Shown here: piece after piece, positions 26,682 through 34,918 of the stretch
Layout of the letters: every line of letters starts with the position of its first letter
How positions within the stretch are numbered: position 1 is the stretch's first letter
NCBI RefSeq assembly: GCF_001552535.1
Contig: NZ_BCRJ01000024.1
Location: 45,365 to 109,364 of the forward strand
Source: Nocardioides jensenii JCM 1364 = NBRC 14755
GTDB taxonomy: Bacteria; Actinomycetota; Actinomycetes; Propionibacteriales; Nocardioidaceae
Length of the DNA: 64,000 nucleotides
Reading direction: 5' to 3'
Made by a program: the position numbers and the translations under genes
The notes under the pieces: generated by a model
Told to the model about the DNA's origin: nothing
The model's input: only the letters and a program-made list of their open reading frames with translations
The model's database searches: none

Positions 26682-27668
26682 TCACGCGGTCAGGTCGGCG
26701 ACGATCTGGTCGACGAACTCCTGCGCCGAGACGGGGCCACCGAAGGTCCACACACCCTTCTCCAGCGGGTAGAGGTGGTCGCTGGTCACGAACTCGAGCT
26801 TGTTCCAGATCGGGTTCTTCTCGAGCTGGTTGCCGAACACGTCGTCGGCCTCGACGGGGCTGTTGTAGAAGAAGCGCACGCCGTCACCGAGCGTGGTGAG
26901 GCCCTCGGGGTCGGTGGTGCCCAGGCCCCAGTCGGGGTCCACCTCGCCGGTCCAGGCGTTGTCCAGGCCGAGGCCCTCGGCCAGGTCAGACATCAGCGAG
27001 CCCTTCCCGAAGAGCCGGATGGTGACGTTGCCGCCCTCGGCCCAGCCGTCGGCCATCGCGAACTTCGCGTCGGCGGCGTCGCTGGCGGCAATCGCCTTCT
27101 TCCCGGCCTCGAGGGAGGCGTCGAGGTCGCCGATGATCGTGTCGGCCTCCTCCGTCTTGCCGACCGCCGCGGCGATGGTGCGCACGTTCTCCTTCATGAG
27201 GTCCAGCTGGCCCGAGCCGTCGGCGGTGTCGAGCACGAGCACCGGGACGTCCTTCTTCTCGAGCTGCTTGACGATCGCCTCGGGACCGCTTGCGTCGGTG
27301 ATCACCAGCTCCGGACCGGTCTTCATGATCTCGGTGAAGCTGGGCTCGCTGCGCTTGCCGACGTCCTTGACCGAGTCGTCCACCCGGGCGTTGGCCACCC
27401 AGGAGTTGTATTCGTCGCCGTCGGCGTGGGCGACCGGCATGACACCGAGGCTGACCAGGGTCTCGGTCTGCATCCACTCCAGCGACACGACCTTGGTGGC
27501 CGGGTGCTCGAGCTGGATGGTCGTGCCGCGGGAGTCGGTGACCGAGACCGGACCGCCCGTCGCTTGCGACTCGGACTCGTCGTCCTTCGAGGGTTCGGTG
27601 GTGCCGCAGGCGGAGAGCACCAGGGCGAGGGGGAGACCGGCCAGGACGAGGCCGCGCAGGGTCTTCAC
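26682..27668 (-). CDS. siderophore-binding lipoprotein of an ABC importer
   Basis: This 328-residue exported lipoprotein has a signal peptide ending in lipobox LSAC, followed by a Ser/Asp/Glu-rich spacer. The mature part is a class III periplasmic-binding-type fold (TroA-like two lobes joined by a helix), with VTDSRGTTIQLEHPATKVVS at the first strand. It would capture ferric siderophore outside the membrane. Start GTG 27668 is chosen because upstream in-frame sequence overlaps the ATPase gene and is not signal-peptide-like. Confidence 0.88.
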   Translation of the reverse strand: MKTLRGLVLAGLPLALVLSACGTTEPSKDDESESQATGGPVSVTDSRGTTIQLEHPATKVVSLEWMQTETLVSLGVMPVAHADGDEYNSWVANARVDDSVKDVGKRSEPSFTEIMKTGPELVITDASGPEAIVKQLEKKDVPVLVLDTADGSGQLDLMKENVRTIAAAVGKTEEADTIIGDLDASLEAGKKAIAASDAADAKFAMADGWAEGGNVTIRLFGKGSLMSDLAEGLGLDNAWTGEVDPDWGLGTTDPEGLTTLGDGVRFFYNSPVEADDVFGNQLEKNPIWNKLEFVTSDHLYPLEKGVWTFGGPVSAQEFVDQIVADLTA

Positions 27669-27696
27669 GTGGGTTGTGCCTTTCGGGGAGGGAGGG

Positions 27697-28512
27697 TCAG
27701 GCGGACTGCCGGAGCCGGCGCTCGGTGCGGTGCACCGGCTGCACGGTGACCCGGGAGGTCGCCTGGTCGCGGCGAACCACGACGGAGAGTCCGTAGACCT
27801 CGGAGACACGCTCCGAGGTCAGGACCTCGCTCGGGGATCCAGTGGCCTGGATGACGCCCCGGTGGAGCAGGGTGATCTGGTCGGCGGTGTCCGCGGCGTG
27901 GTTGAGGTCGTGGAGCACGACCCCGACCGCCACCCCGTGGTCGTCGGCCAGGTCGCGCACCAGGTCGAGGATCTCGACCTGGTAGCGGAGGTCGAGGTGG
28001 TTGGTCGGCTCGTCCAGCAGCAGTACGTCGGTCTGCTGGGCCAGGCAGCAGGCCAGCCAGACCCGCTGCAGCTCACCGCCGGAGAGTTCGTCGACACCCC
28101 TGGTGGCCATGTCGGCCACGCCGGTGACCTCCATCGCCCAGCCGACGGCGGCCGGACCCTCGGGGTCACGGGCGCGCCACTTGCCGCGGTAGGGGTGGCG
28201 GCCGAACTCGACCACCTCGGCAACCGGGACCCCCGAGGGAACCGGTCGATTCTGGGAGAGCAACGTGATCACCCGGGCGAACTCGCGCCTGCTCAGCGTG
28301 GAGACCGACTCGTCACCGAGGGTCAGGCTGCCGGCGTCCGCGGCGTGCAGCCGCGCCATCGCCCGCAGCAGCGTCGACTTGCCGCTGCCGTTGGGTCCGA
28401 CCAGGGCGTGCACGCGGCCGGACTCGACGGACAGCGAGGCGGCATGCACCACCGTCCGGTCGAAATAGGACAGGTCGAGACCGTCGCCGCAGAAGACCGT
28501 GCCGTCACTCAT
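27697..28512 (-). CDS. siderophore ABC transporter ATP-binding protein (FecE-like)
   Basis: This 271-residue ATPase has Walker A GPNGSGKST, signature LSGGELQRVWLA, Walker B VLLLDEPTNHLDLRYQ and H-loop VVLHDLNHA. The DEPTNHLDL context is typical of iron-siderophore importers. First gene of an ATPase / binding protein / permease operon. The ATG at 28512 abuts the iron box at 28513-28531, leaving almost no room for a leader, so the transcript may be leaderless or the operator may lie over the transcription start. Confidence 0.92.
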   Translation of the reverse strand: MSDGTVFCGDGLDLSYFDRTVVHAASLSVESGRVHALVGPNGSGKSTLLRAMARLHAADAGSLTLGDESVSTLSRREFARVITLLSQNRPVPSGVPVAEVVEFGRHPYRGKWRARDPEGPAAVGWAMEVTGVADMATRGVDELSGGELQRVWLACCLAQQTDVLLLDEPTNHLDLRYQVEILDLVRDLADDHGVAVGVVLHDLNHAADTADQITLLHRGVIQATGSPSEVLTSERVSEVYGLSVVVRRDQATSRVTVQPVHRTERRLRQSA

Positions 28513-28531
28513 GAAGCCAAGGCTAACCTAA
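28513..28531 (-). promoter_or_regulatory. DtxR/IdeR-type iron box
   Basis: On the minus strand the 19 bases TTAGGTTAGCCTTGGCTTC match the known consensus TWAGGTWAGSCTWACCTWA at 16 of 19 positions, with the left half perfect. It sits directly upstream of the siderophore ATPase start, so iron-replete repression by a DtxR-family protein is expected. Confidence 0.8.
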
Positions 28532-28580
28532 CTTCACTCACCTGCACAGGTCGTCCGACCATCGGACTGTCGGACTGCGC

Positions 28581-29507
28581 TCAGTCGCAGCCGGCCTCGC
28601 CGAGGTCCTCGTGGCCGCGATGGCTGGCGGGTTCGATCTGGAAGGTCGCGTGGTGCACGTCGAAGTGGGTGGCTGCGCACGCCTGGAGCCGGTCGAGGAG
28701 TCCACCCACGCCGACGGTGGCCAGGATCTCGTCGGTCACGGTGACGTGGGCGGAGAGGCTGGGCATGCCGCTGGTGATGGTCCAGGCGTGCAGGTCGTGC
28801 ACGTCGGTCACCCCAGGCACCCCGGCCAGGTGGAGTCGAACGTCTTCGAGGTCGAGGCCCTCCGGAGCGATCTCGAGCAGCACGCGCACGGAGTCGCGCA
28901 GGAGCACGAAGGAGCGGGGCAGGATCATCACCGCGATCACCAGGGAGGCGATCGGGTCGGCACGGTCGAAGCCCGTGGTCAGGATGACGATGCCCGCGGC
29001 CACGGCGAGGACGGAGCCGAGCAGGTCGGCGAAGACCTCGTTCACGGCGCCGCGCATGTTCAGGGACTCACCGTCGGCCCGGCTCAGGATCGCCATGGAC
29101 ACGGCGTTGGCCAGCAGGCCGATGACCGCGAACCCGATCATCGGGCCCGCGTCGACCTCGGTCGGGTCGGCCAGCCGACCGATGCCGGCCCAGGCGAGAT
29201 AGCCACACACGCCCAGCAGCACCAACGCGTTGAGCAGGGCGGCCAGGATCTCGGCCCGGTGATAGCCGAACGTGGAACGCGGGCCGGGACGCAGCGTGGC
29301 GACGTACGACGCCCCGAGCGCGAGCAGGACCGCCGCGGCATCGGTGGCCATGTGGCCTGCGTCGGCCAGCAGCGCGAGCGAGCCGCTGACGAAGGCACCG
29401 ACGATCTCGACCACCATCACCGTGGCGGTGACCAGCAGCACGATCCTGAGCCGCCTGCGGTCCTCCGCACGGCCGGCCGCGTGGCCGTGACCGTGTCCGT
29501 GGCCCAT
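28581..29507 (-). CDS. cation diffusion facilitator (CDF) metal efflux protein
   Basis: This 308-residue membrane transporter has six predicted helices and a His-rich N-terminus (MGHGHGHGHAAGRAE). The helix-2 metal site is visible as LADAGHMATDAAAV (HxxxD). In the helix-5 counterpart, NMRGAVNEVFADLLGS, Glu takes the place of His (ExxxD). The C-terminal cytoplasmic domain has DVHDLHAWTITSGM, usual for CzcD-like members. It exports divalent metal such as Zn, Cd or Co in exchange for protons. The start overlaps the ArsR stop by one base. Confidence 0.9.
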   Translation of the reverse strand: MGHGHGHGHAAGRAEDRRRLRIVLLVTATVMVVEIVGAFVSGSLALLADAGHMATDAAAVLLALGASYVATLRPGPRSTFGYHRAEILAALLNALVLLGVCGYLAWAGIGRLADPTEVDAGPMIGFAVIGLLANAVSMAILSRADGESLNMRGAVNEVFADLLGSVLAVAAGIVILTTGFDRADPIASLVIAVMILPRSFVLLRDSVRVLLEIAPEGLDLEDVRLHLAGVPGVTDVHDLHAWTITSGMPSLSAHVTVTDEILATVGVGGLLDRLQACAATHFDVHHATFQIEPASHRGHEDLGEAGCD

Positions 29508-29842
29508 CAGCGGTCCCGGTGCCTGACCACGGCGTCGACCGCGTGCTCGGCCTGGTTGAAGGCCACCTCGACCAGCTCGAGGGCGTGCTGGTTGGCCAGT
29601 CGGTAGAACACCCGGTTGCCTTCCTGGCGGGTGGCCACCACCCGACTCATCCGCAGCTTGGCGAGGTGCTGGGAGACCGCGGCCTGCGACTTGCCGACGT
29701 CGTCGGCGAGCACGCCGACGGACTGCTCGCCGTCACGCAGGGCCAGGACGATGCGCACCCGGGTCGCATCGGCGAGCAGCGAGAAGATCTCGACGGCCAC
29801 CGGAAGATGGGCGTCGAGCTCTTCATCGGTATATGCGTGCAT
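29507..29842 (-). CDS. ArsR/SmtB-family metal-sensing repressor
   Basis: This 111-residue winged-helix repressor has the recognition region QAAVSQHLAKLRMSRVV and wing RQEGNRVFYRL. His/Asp residues in the N- and C-terminal helices (MHAYTDEELDAHL and EHAVDAVVRHRD) could form an alpha5-type metal site as in CzrA/NmtR. It heads an operon with the CDF exporter and should derepress it when metal binds. Three ATG codons (29860, 29848, 29842) are in frame. All but the first lie inside the palindrome at 29830-29851; I use 29842. Confidence 0.88.
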   Translation of the reverse strand: MHAYTDEELDAHLPVAVEIFSLLADATRVRIVLALRDGEQSVGVLADDVGKSQAAVSQHLAKLRMSRVVATRQEGNRVFYRLANQHALELVEVAFNQAEHAVDAVVRHRDR

Positions 29843-29851
29843 GCGCATATA
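29830..29851 (-). promoter_or_regulatory. palindromic operator over the arsR start
   Basis: Perfect 8-bp arms TATATGCG and CGCATATA are separated by TGCATG. The shape (AT-rich outer, about 22 bp) is like ArsR/SmtB operators. It covers the likely start codons, implying autoregulation and probably a leaderless transcript. Confidence 0.75.
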
Positions 29852-29882
29852 GTCGCACACCCGTCGACCCGTCGCCAGTTCG

Positions 29883-29942
29883 CCGAATTCACGACGGGTC
29901 AGCCCGAATTCACGACGGGTCAGCCCGAATTCACGACGGGTC
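29883..29942. repeat. 21-bp tandem repeat, nearly three copies
   Basis: The unit CCGAATTCACGACGGGTCAGC begins at 29883, 29904 and 29925. The third copy loses its last three bases (ending GTC at 29942). It fills the space between the arsR upstream region and the end of the MFS gene. The flanks repeat GACGGGT and GACCCGT words. Confidence 0.9.
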
Positions 29943-29945
29943 GAG

Positions 29946-31472
29946 TCAGACGCGTGAGCTCAACACCCGGTGGGCCGCGAACGCGACCGCCAGGGAGAGC
30001 AGGGAGCCGATCGCCGCGGTCAGCGTGACTCCCGAGTCGAAGGCCTGCGCCGCAGAGGCGAGGAGCGCGTCGGCCGACGCGGACGGGAGCCCCTGCGCCA
30101 CCTCGACGGCACCGCCCAGGGTGGCGCGGGCGTGCTCGGCATCAGCCCCGGCGACCGTCACCGGCACGTCCACGCCCTGGCGGTAGGCCAGGTTGAGCAG
30201 GCTGCCGAGGACGGCGGTGCCGAGCACCGCGCCGATCTCGTACGCCGTCTCCGAGACCGCCGAGGCGGCACCGGCCTTGGCCGGCGGAACGGCACCGAGG
30301 GCGAGGTCGTTGGACACGGTCTCGGACATGCCGACCCCGGCACAGACCAGCACGAAGCCGATCAGCAGCCCCGCCGCCGAGCCGGTGTGACCCGTCACCG
30401 AGACGGCCGCATAGCCGGCCGCGTTGAGGAGTACGCCGGCCACCATCACCCGCGCCACCCCGAAGCGGCGCACCATCGGCACCGCACCGAGGCCGAGAAC
30501 CACGGTCACCACGAGTCCGGGCACCATCATCAACGCCGCATCGAGGGGCGAGTGACCCGCGATCAGCTGCAGGTGCTGGGCCAGGAAGTAGATGAAGCCG
30601 ACCAGCGCGAAGATGCTGACCAGGTTCACCACCAGTGACACCGAGAACACCGGGTTGGCGAAGAGCCGCACGTCGAGCATCGGGTTGGTGCGACGGAGCA
30701 TCCGGCGCACGAAGGCAGTGCCGCAGGCGATGCCGACAGCGGCCGCCACCACGGTCAACTGGTCGAGCCCGTGGGTGGCCACCGACTTGATCGCGAAGAC
30801 CGAGGCGGCCAGGGCGACCGTGACCAGGACGATGCCCACCGGGTCGACCGGCCCCGGATCGGGGTCGCGCGACTCGGGGAGCAGACGCGGGCCGAGCACC
30901 AGCAGCGGCACCAGGAGCGGGACGGCGATCAGGAAGATCGAGCCCCACCAGAAGTGCTGCAGCAGCCAGCCGCCGACCACCGGGCCGAGCGCGGCACCGG
31001 CGGAGAAGCCGGCCATCCAGATCGCGATCGCCGTGCGCCGCTCGGCGGCGTCGGTGAAGATGTTGCGGATCAGCGAGACCGTCGCAGGCATCAGCATCGC
31101 GCCGAAGATCCCGAGCAGCGCACGGGCGGCGATCAGCCAGCCGGCACTCGGCGCGAAGGCGGCGAGCACGGAGACCGCCGCGAAGCCGGTGGCTCCGCCC
31201 AGCAGGATCCGGCGCCGACCGATCCGGTCACCGAGGCTGCCCATGGTGACCAGCAGCGCGGCCAGCACGAGCGGGTAGACGTCGATGATCCAGAGCAGCT
31301 GGTTGCCACTCGGCGCGAGGGACTGGGACAGCGACGGCACGGCGAAGCTGAGCGCGGTGTTGTCGATCGAGACCAGCAGCACGGGCAGCATCAGCACGGC
31401 CAACGCCACCCACCGGGAACGGCGGGAGAGCTGGTCGGGAGCGAGCGGGAGCTGGTAGATCGTCACCCGCAC
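29946..31472 (-). CDS. MFS drug efflux transporter, 14-helix EmrB/QacA type
   Basis: This 508-residue major facilitator of the DHA2 group has about 14 transmembrane helices. Motif A is LGDRIGRRRILLGG between helices 2 and 3, and a motif-C-like GxxxGPxxGG appears in FSAGAALGPVVGGWLLQ. The N-terminal VLLVSIDNTALSFAVPSL is typical of D1 motif members. It probably exports cationic or hydrophobic toxicants by proton antiport. Start GTG 31472 (or GTG 31466) lies beside the operator, and a TetR gene is divergent, the usual pump-repressor pair. Confidence 0.9.
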   Translation of the reverse strand: MRVTIYQLPLAPDQLSRRSRWVALAVLMLPVLLVSIDNTALSFAVPSLSQSLAPSGNQLLWIIDVYPLVLAALLVTMGSLGDRIGRRRILLGGATGFAAVSVLAAFAPSAGWLIAARALLGIFGAMLMPATVSLIRNIFTDAAERRTAIAIWMAGFSAGAALGPVVGGWLLQHFWWGSIFLIAVPLLVPLLVLGPRLLPESRDPDPGPVDPVGIVLVTVALAASVFAIKSVATHGLDQLTVVAAAVGIACGTAFVRRMLRRTNPMLDVRLFANPVFSVSLVVNLVSIFALVGFIYFLAQHLQLIAGHSPLDAALMMVPGLVVTVVLGLGAVPMVRRFGVARVMVAGVLLNAAGYAAVSVTGHTGSAAGLLIGFVLVCAGVGMSETVSNDLALGAVPPAKAGAASAVSETAYEIGAVLGTAVLGSLLNLAYRQGVDVPVTVAGADAEHARATLGGAVEVAQGLPSASADALLASAAQAFDSGVTLTAAIGSLLSLAVAFAAHRVLSSRV

Positions 31473-31473
31473 A

Positions 31474-31497
31474 ACTGTACCGTCCAGACGGTATAGT
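31474..31497. promoter_or_regulatory. TetR-type operator between MFS pump and repressor
   Basis: ACTGTACCGTC and GACGGTATAGT form 11-bp arms (one mismatch) around CA. The core TACCGTC-CA-GACGGTA is perfect. It directly precedes the pump start and is 57 bases from the tetR start, so one dimer pair could control both genes. Confidence 0.8.
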
Positions 31498-31554
31498 TAC
31501 TACGGGATTCCATGGTGATCTCCGCCTCGTCACCGCGGTCGGTAGGGTCACCCC

Positions 31555-32094
31555 ATGGCCCGTCCCCCCAAGGCACGCGAGTCGGCCCTCGCGGCGTACT
31601 GCGAACTGCTGCGCAGCGACGGCGAACGCGCCACGACCATCGATGCGGTGGCGGCACGGGCCGGGGTCTCCAAGGGTGGCGTGCTCTACCACTTCCCCAG
31701 CAAGGAGGCGCTCGCCGAGGCCGCGCTCGAGGCGTTCCGCGAGGCCTGCGCGCGCGATCTGGTGATCATGGCCGAAGCCCCCGAGGGACCGTCACGTCAC
31801 TACGTGCGCACGTCCTGGACCAGCGGCAGCGACCTCGACACCTACTACACCGCCATGGTCCGGCTGGCCCAGTCGTCGTGGCAGCCCGCGATCAGCGCTC
31901 TCGAGACCGTCCACTCGTCCTGGCTCGACCTGATCCGCTCCGAGGTGGGCGACCGGCACGCCGCCGAGGCGATCATGCTGGTCGGCGAGGGCCTCTACCA
32001 CCACTCCTCGATGCCCGGGGAGTGGTCACGCAGCACATTCGCCCGCTCGCTGAACCAGCTGCTCGACCAGGTCGACCGGCTCAAGGCGAAGTAG
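31555..32094 (+). CDS. TetR/AcrR family repressor of the adjacent MFS pump
   Basis: This 179-residue regulator has an N-terminal helix-turn-helix at about residues 22-60 (TTIDAVAARAGVSKGGVLYH, then FPSKEALAEAAL). The C-terminal ligand domain is of the TetR_C_33-like sort, with no further assignment possible. Divergent from the MFS gene with a palindrome between them, it most likely represses the pump and itself. Start ATG 31555 has GGTAGGG upstream. Confidence 0.88.
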   Translation: MARPPKARESALAAYCELLRSDGERATTIDAVAARAGVSKGGVLYHFPSKEALAEAALEAFREACARDLVIMAEAPEGPSRHYVRTSWTSGSDLDTYYTAMVRLAQSSWQPAISALETVHSSWLDLIRSEVGDRHAAEAIMLVGEGLYHHSSMPGEWSRSTFARSLNQLLDQVDRLKAK

Positions 32095-32128
32095 GCGACT
32101 CCCCGGCGTGTGGCGCCGGAGAATCGCC
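32094..32128. terminator. hairpin between convergent tetR and reductase genes
   Basis: The inner stem CCGGCG / CGCCGG has a TGTGG loop, extended by GGCGA / TCGCC with two mismatched pairs between. It begins at the last base of the tetR stop and is followed 12 bases later by the convergent gene end, so it can serve both transcripts. Confidence 0.65.
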
Positions 32129-32139
32129 GTGTTCCGCGC

Positions 32140-33141
32140 CTACAGCGCCTCGCGACCGTGCGGTGCGTGCCAGCCCTCGAGCGAGGGGCCCTTCGGCACG
32201 ATGCCGGACGGGTTCACGTCACGGTGCACGACGTAGTAGTGCGCCTTGATCTGCTCGAAGTCGATCGACTCGCCGAATCCGGGCGTCTGGAACAGGTCGC
32301 GGGCATAGCCCCACAGTGCCGGCATCTCGGTCAGCTTGTTGCGGTTGCACTTGAAGTGGCCGTGGTAGACCGCGTCGAACCTGGCCAGCGTGGTGAAGAG
32401 ACGCACGTCGGCCTCGGTGATCGCGTCGCCCATCAGGTAGCGCCGGTCGGTCAACCGCTCCTCGAGCCAGTCCATCGCCGTCCAGAGCCGGTCGTACGCC
32501 GCGTCGTACGACTCCTGCGAGCCGGCGAAGCCGCACCGATAGACGCCGTTGTTGACCTCGGTGAAGACCCGCTTCATCACGGCCTCCATCTCGTCGCGCA
32601 GATCGTCGGGCCACAGGTCCGGGGCGTCGGGGCGGTGATGGTCGCGCCACTCGAAGAACAGGTCGTGGGTGATCTGGGGGAAGTCGTTGGTGACCACCGC
32701 CTTGGTGGGCACGTCGACGATCGCCGGCACGGTGATGCCGCGCGGGTAGTCGGGCACCCGCGCGAAGTAGGCCTGCTGGAGCCGCTCGTGGCCGAGCACC
32801 GGATCGACGCCACCGGGATCGAGGTCGAAGGTCCAGCTGCGCTTGTCGTGCGTGGGTCCGGGCATCCCGAGCGAGAGCACGTCCTCGAGGCCGAGCAGGC
32901 TGCGCACGATGATCGCGCGGTTCGCCCACGGGCACGCCTTCGCGGCGACCAGCCGGTAGCGCCTCGGCTCGACCGGCCACACCTGCACCTCGCGGGGACT
33001 GTCCTTGCTGCCGCTGGGGAACTCGTCGTCGAGCGGGTCCGCGGAACGCGCTCCGGCAAGGATCCGGTCCGGGATGTAGTTCATGTCCCGGGAGAACTCC
33101 TTGCCCTGCTCGACGTACGCCGCTGTCTGGTCGTCGTTCAC
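32140..33141 (-). CDS. glutathionyl-hydroquinone reductase-like (Xi-class GST) protein
   Basis: This 333-residue protein is of the YqjG/ECM4 family. The catalytic Cys lies in AAKACPWANRAIIVRSLLGL (CPWA motif, about residue 70). The rest has the family landmarks PKTAVVTND-like segment (VPTKAVVTNDFPQIT), NNGVYRCGFAGSQE and the C-terminal HYYVVHRDVNPSGIVPKGP. Known members reduce glutathionyl-hydroquinones. Most actinobacteria make mycothiol instead, so the thiol partner here is probably different. Start GTG 33141 follows AGGAGG. Confidence 0.88.
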   Translation of the reverse strand: MNDDQTAAYVEQGKEFSRDMNYIPDRILAGARSADPLDDEFPSGSKDSPREVQVWPVEPRRYRLVAAKACPWANRAIIVRSLLGLEDVLSLGMPGPTHDKRSWTFDLDPGGVDPVLGHERLQQAYFARVPDYPRGITVPAIVDVPTKAVVTNDFPQITHDLFFEWRDHHRPDAPDLWPDDLRDEMEAVMKRVFTEVNNGVYRCGFAGSQESYDAAYDRLWTAMDWLEERLTDRRYLMGDAITEADVRLFTTLARFDAVYHGHFKCNRNKLTEMPALWGYARDLFQTPGFGESIDFEQIKAHYYVVHRDVNPSGIVPKGPSLEGWHAPHGREAL

Positions 33142-33198
33142 GCGTGCCTCCTGGAGAAAGTTGCTCCTTCAACCATACCGGGCGAGGTCCTGACCAGG

Positions 33199-34275
33199 TC
33201 AGTGCGGAAAGGAGCCGGCCAGGTCGATGAGGCGGTCGTTGGCCTCGGGCTCGCCGATGCTCGCACGCACGCCCTCGCCCGCGAAGGGGCGGACGACGAT
33301 GCCCACCTCGTCGGCTGCTGCCGCGAAGTCTCCGGTCCTGTCCCCCAAGGTGAACCAGACGAAGTTGCCCTGCGGCTCGGGGATCTCCCACCCGGCCGCG
33401 CGGACTCCCGCGAGCACGCGGTCCCGTTCACCGACGAGGGAGTCGACCCGTTGCAGCAACTGCTCCTCGGCGGCGAGTGAGGCGATGGCCGCGGCCTGCG
33501 CGACTCCGGACACACCGAAGGGCAGTGAGACCGCGCGCAGCGCGCCGGCGATCGGTGCCCGGGCGACGGCGTAGCCGACCCGGAAGTTCGCCAGCCCGTA
33601 GGCCTTCGAGAACGTGCGGGTCACCACCACGTTGTCGAAGTCGCGGTAGACCGCCAACCCGTCGACGGCGTCGTCCATGCGCACGAACTCGACGTACGCC
33701 TCGTCGACCACGACCAGAACTCGCGAGGGCACCTTGGCCAGGAACTCGAGCAGCGCCGTCTGGGTGACGGCCGGGCCGGTCGGGTTGTTCGGCGTGCAGA
33801 CGATGACGACCTTGGTCTTGTCGGTGATCGCCTCGGCCATCGCGCCGAGGTCGTGCTCGCCGGTCGCGGTCACGGGCACCTGCACCGACGTGGCGGCGGC
33901 GGCAGTGACCGCGATCGGGTAGGCCTCGAAGGACCGCCACGCGTAGACGACCTCGTCGCCGGGGTCGCAGAACGACTGGAGGATCTGGTAGATCAGCGCG
34001 ACCGATCCGGTGGCCGCGGACAGGTCCTCGACGGGCACGTCGAAGCGCTCGGCCAGGGCGGCGTACAACGCGGTGCAGCCCATGTCGGGGTAGCGGTTCA
34101 TCTGCCCGACGACACCCATCGCGGCCTCGACCACGCCCGACAGCGGGGGGTAGGGGTTCTCGTTCGAGCTCAGCTTGTACGTCGTGAAGTCGGCGCGTGG
34201 GACGGGCGGCTTCCCGGGAACGTAGGCGGGGATGTTGCCGACGTTCGCACGGGGCTGGGGAGTCGAGGCGGTCAT
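33199..34275 (-). CDS. aromatic amino acid / histidinol-phosphate-type aminotransferase (Pat/HisC2)
   Basis: This 358-residue fold-type I PLP aminotransferase has the PLP lysine in TFSKAYGLANFRVGYA, SSNENPYPP near the N-terminus, VCTPNNPTGP and a C-terminal RASIGEPEAND with the substrate-carboxylate Arg. The GDEVVYAWRSFEAYPI stretch and overall pattern are closest to the mycobacterial aromatic aminotransferase Pat, so it may act on Phe/Tyr rather than histidinol phosphate. It is not in a his operon. Start ATG 34275; longer in-frame sequence is non-coding in character. Confidence 0.88.
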   Translation of the reverse strand: MTASTPQPRANVGNIPAYVPGKPPVPRADFTTYKLSSNENPYPPLSGVVEAAMGVVGQMNRYPDMGCTALYAALAERFDVPVEDLSAATGSVALIYQILQSFCDPGDEVVYAWRSFEAYPIAVTAAAATSVQVPVTATGEHDLGAMAEAITDKTKVVIVCTPNNPTGPAVTQTALLEFLAKVPSRVLVVVDEAYVEFVRMDDAVDGLAVYRDFDNVVVTRTFSKAYGLANFRVGYAVARAPIAGALRAVSLPFGVSGVAQAAAIASLAAEEQLLQRVDSLVGERDRVLAGVRAAGWEIPEPQGNFVWFTLGDRTGDFAAAADEVGIVVRPFAGEGVRASIGEPEANDRLIDLAGSFPH

Positions 34276-34280
34276 GCCCG

Positions 34281-34871
34281 TCAGGTTAGTGGGTTGCGTT
34301 GCCGACGCTGGTGGCGCTTGCGGTGCTTGTGCCGCCACGGCTGGAAGATCACGATCAGGACCAGGCCGAGACCCACGCCGAACGCCGCCCCCGTCACGTT
34401 GTCGACGATGTCGGTCAGGTCGCAGGCCCGGTCGATACGGGCCACCTCGAGCTGGGCCTTCTCGATCACCGCGGAGTACGCCGCCAGCGCGACCAGCCCC
34501 AACGGCGTGAGGATCCACCCGGCCCGCCAGCGTGCCACCGAGAGCACCAGCAGGGCGCCGGCCGGAACGAACAGCGCGGTGTTCAGGGTCCGCTGCCCGG
34601 ACTCGAGGATCCAGAAGCCCTCGGGCGCCGGACCGCCCACGTCCCACGAGCACGTGGCCATCCGGCTCTCCTCGGGGATGGCCAGGTCGATCGGGTTCAA
34701 CGGCACGAGCGTGACCAGCCCGATCACCGTGATCGCCCACAGGAACCCGGCCATGGAGAAGGCCGAGACCCAGCCGAGCGGCTTGAGCAGAGCGAGCGCG
34801 AGCAGGCCGAACAGCACTGCCGAGCCCACGGCTCCGAGCAGCATCGCTCCGGTCCCCGAGAACTCGTCCAC
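34281..34871 (-). CDS. VanZ-like membrane protein
   Basis: This 196-residue membrane protein has four to five hydrophobic helices. The late motif AYSAVIEKAQLEVARIDRACD followed by DIVDNVTGAAFGVGLG is the VanZ-like signature (acidic residue, then DxxxNxxGxxxG). Its function outside glycopeptide resistance is unknown. The C-terminus is very basic (RHKHRKRHQRRQR). Start GTG 34871 or ATG 34844. It ends 6 bases before the aminotransferase ATG, so the two genes may be co-transcribed. Confidence 0.7.
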   Translation of the reverse strand: MDEFSGTGAMLLGAVGSAVLFGLLALALLKPLGWVSAFSMAGFLWAITVIGLVTLVPLNPIDLAIPEESRMATCSWDVGGPAPEGFWILESGQRTLNTALFVPAGALLVLSVARWRAGWILTPLGLVALAAYSAVIEKAQLEVARIDRACDLTDIVDNVTGAAFGVGLGLVLIVIFQPWRHKHRKRHQRRQRNPLT

Positions 34872-34918
34872 GCCGCAGAGGCTACAAGCGACTGGGACCT
34901 GCTGAGTACGCTGGCGGC

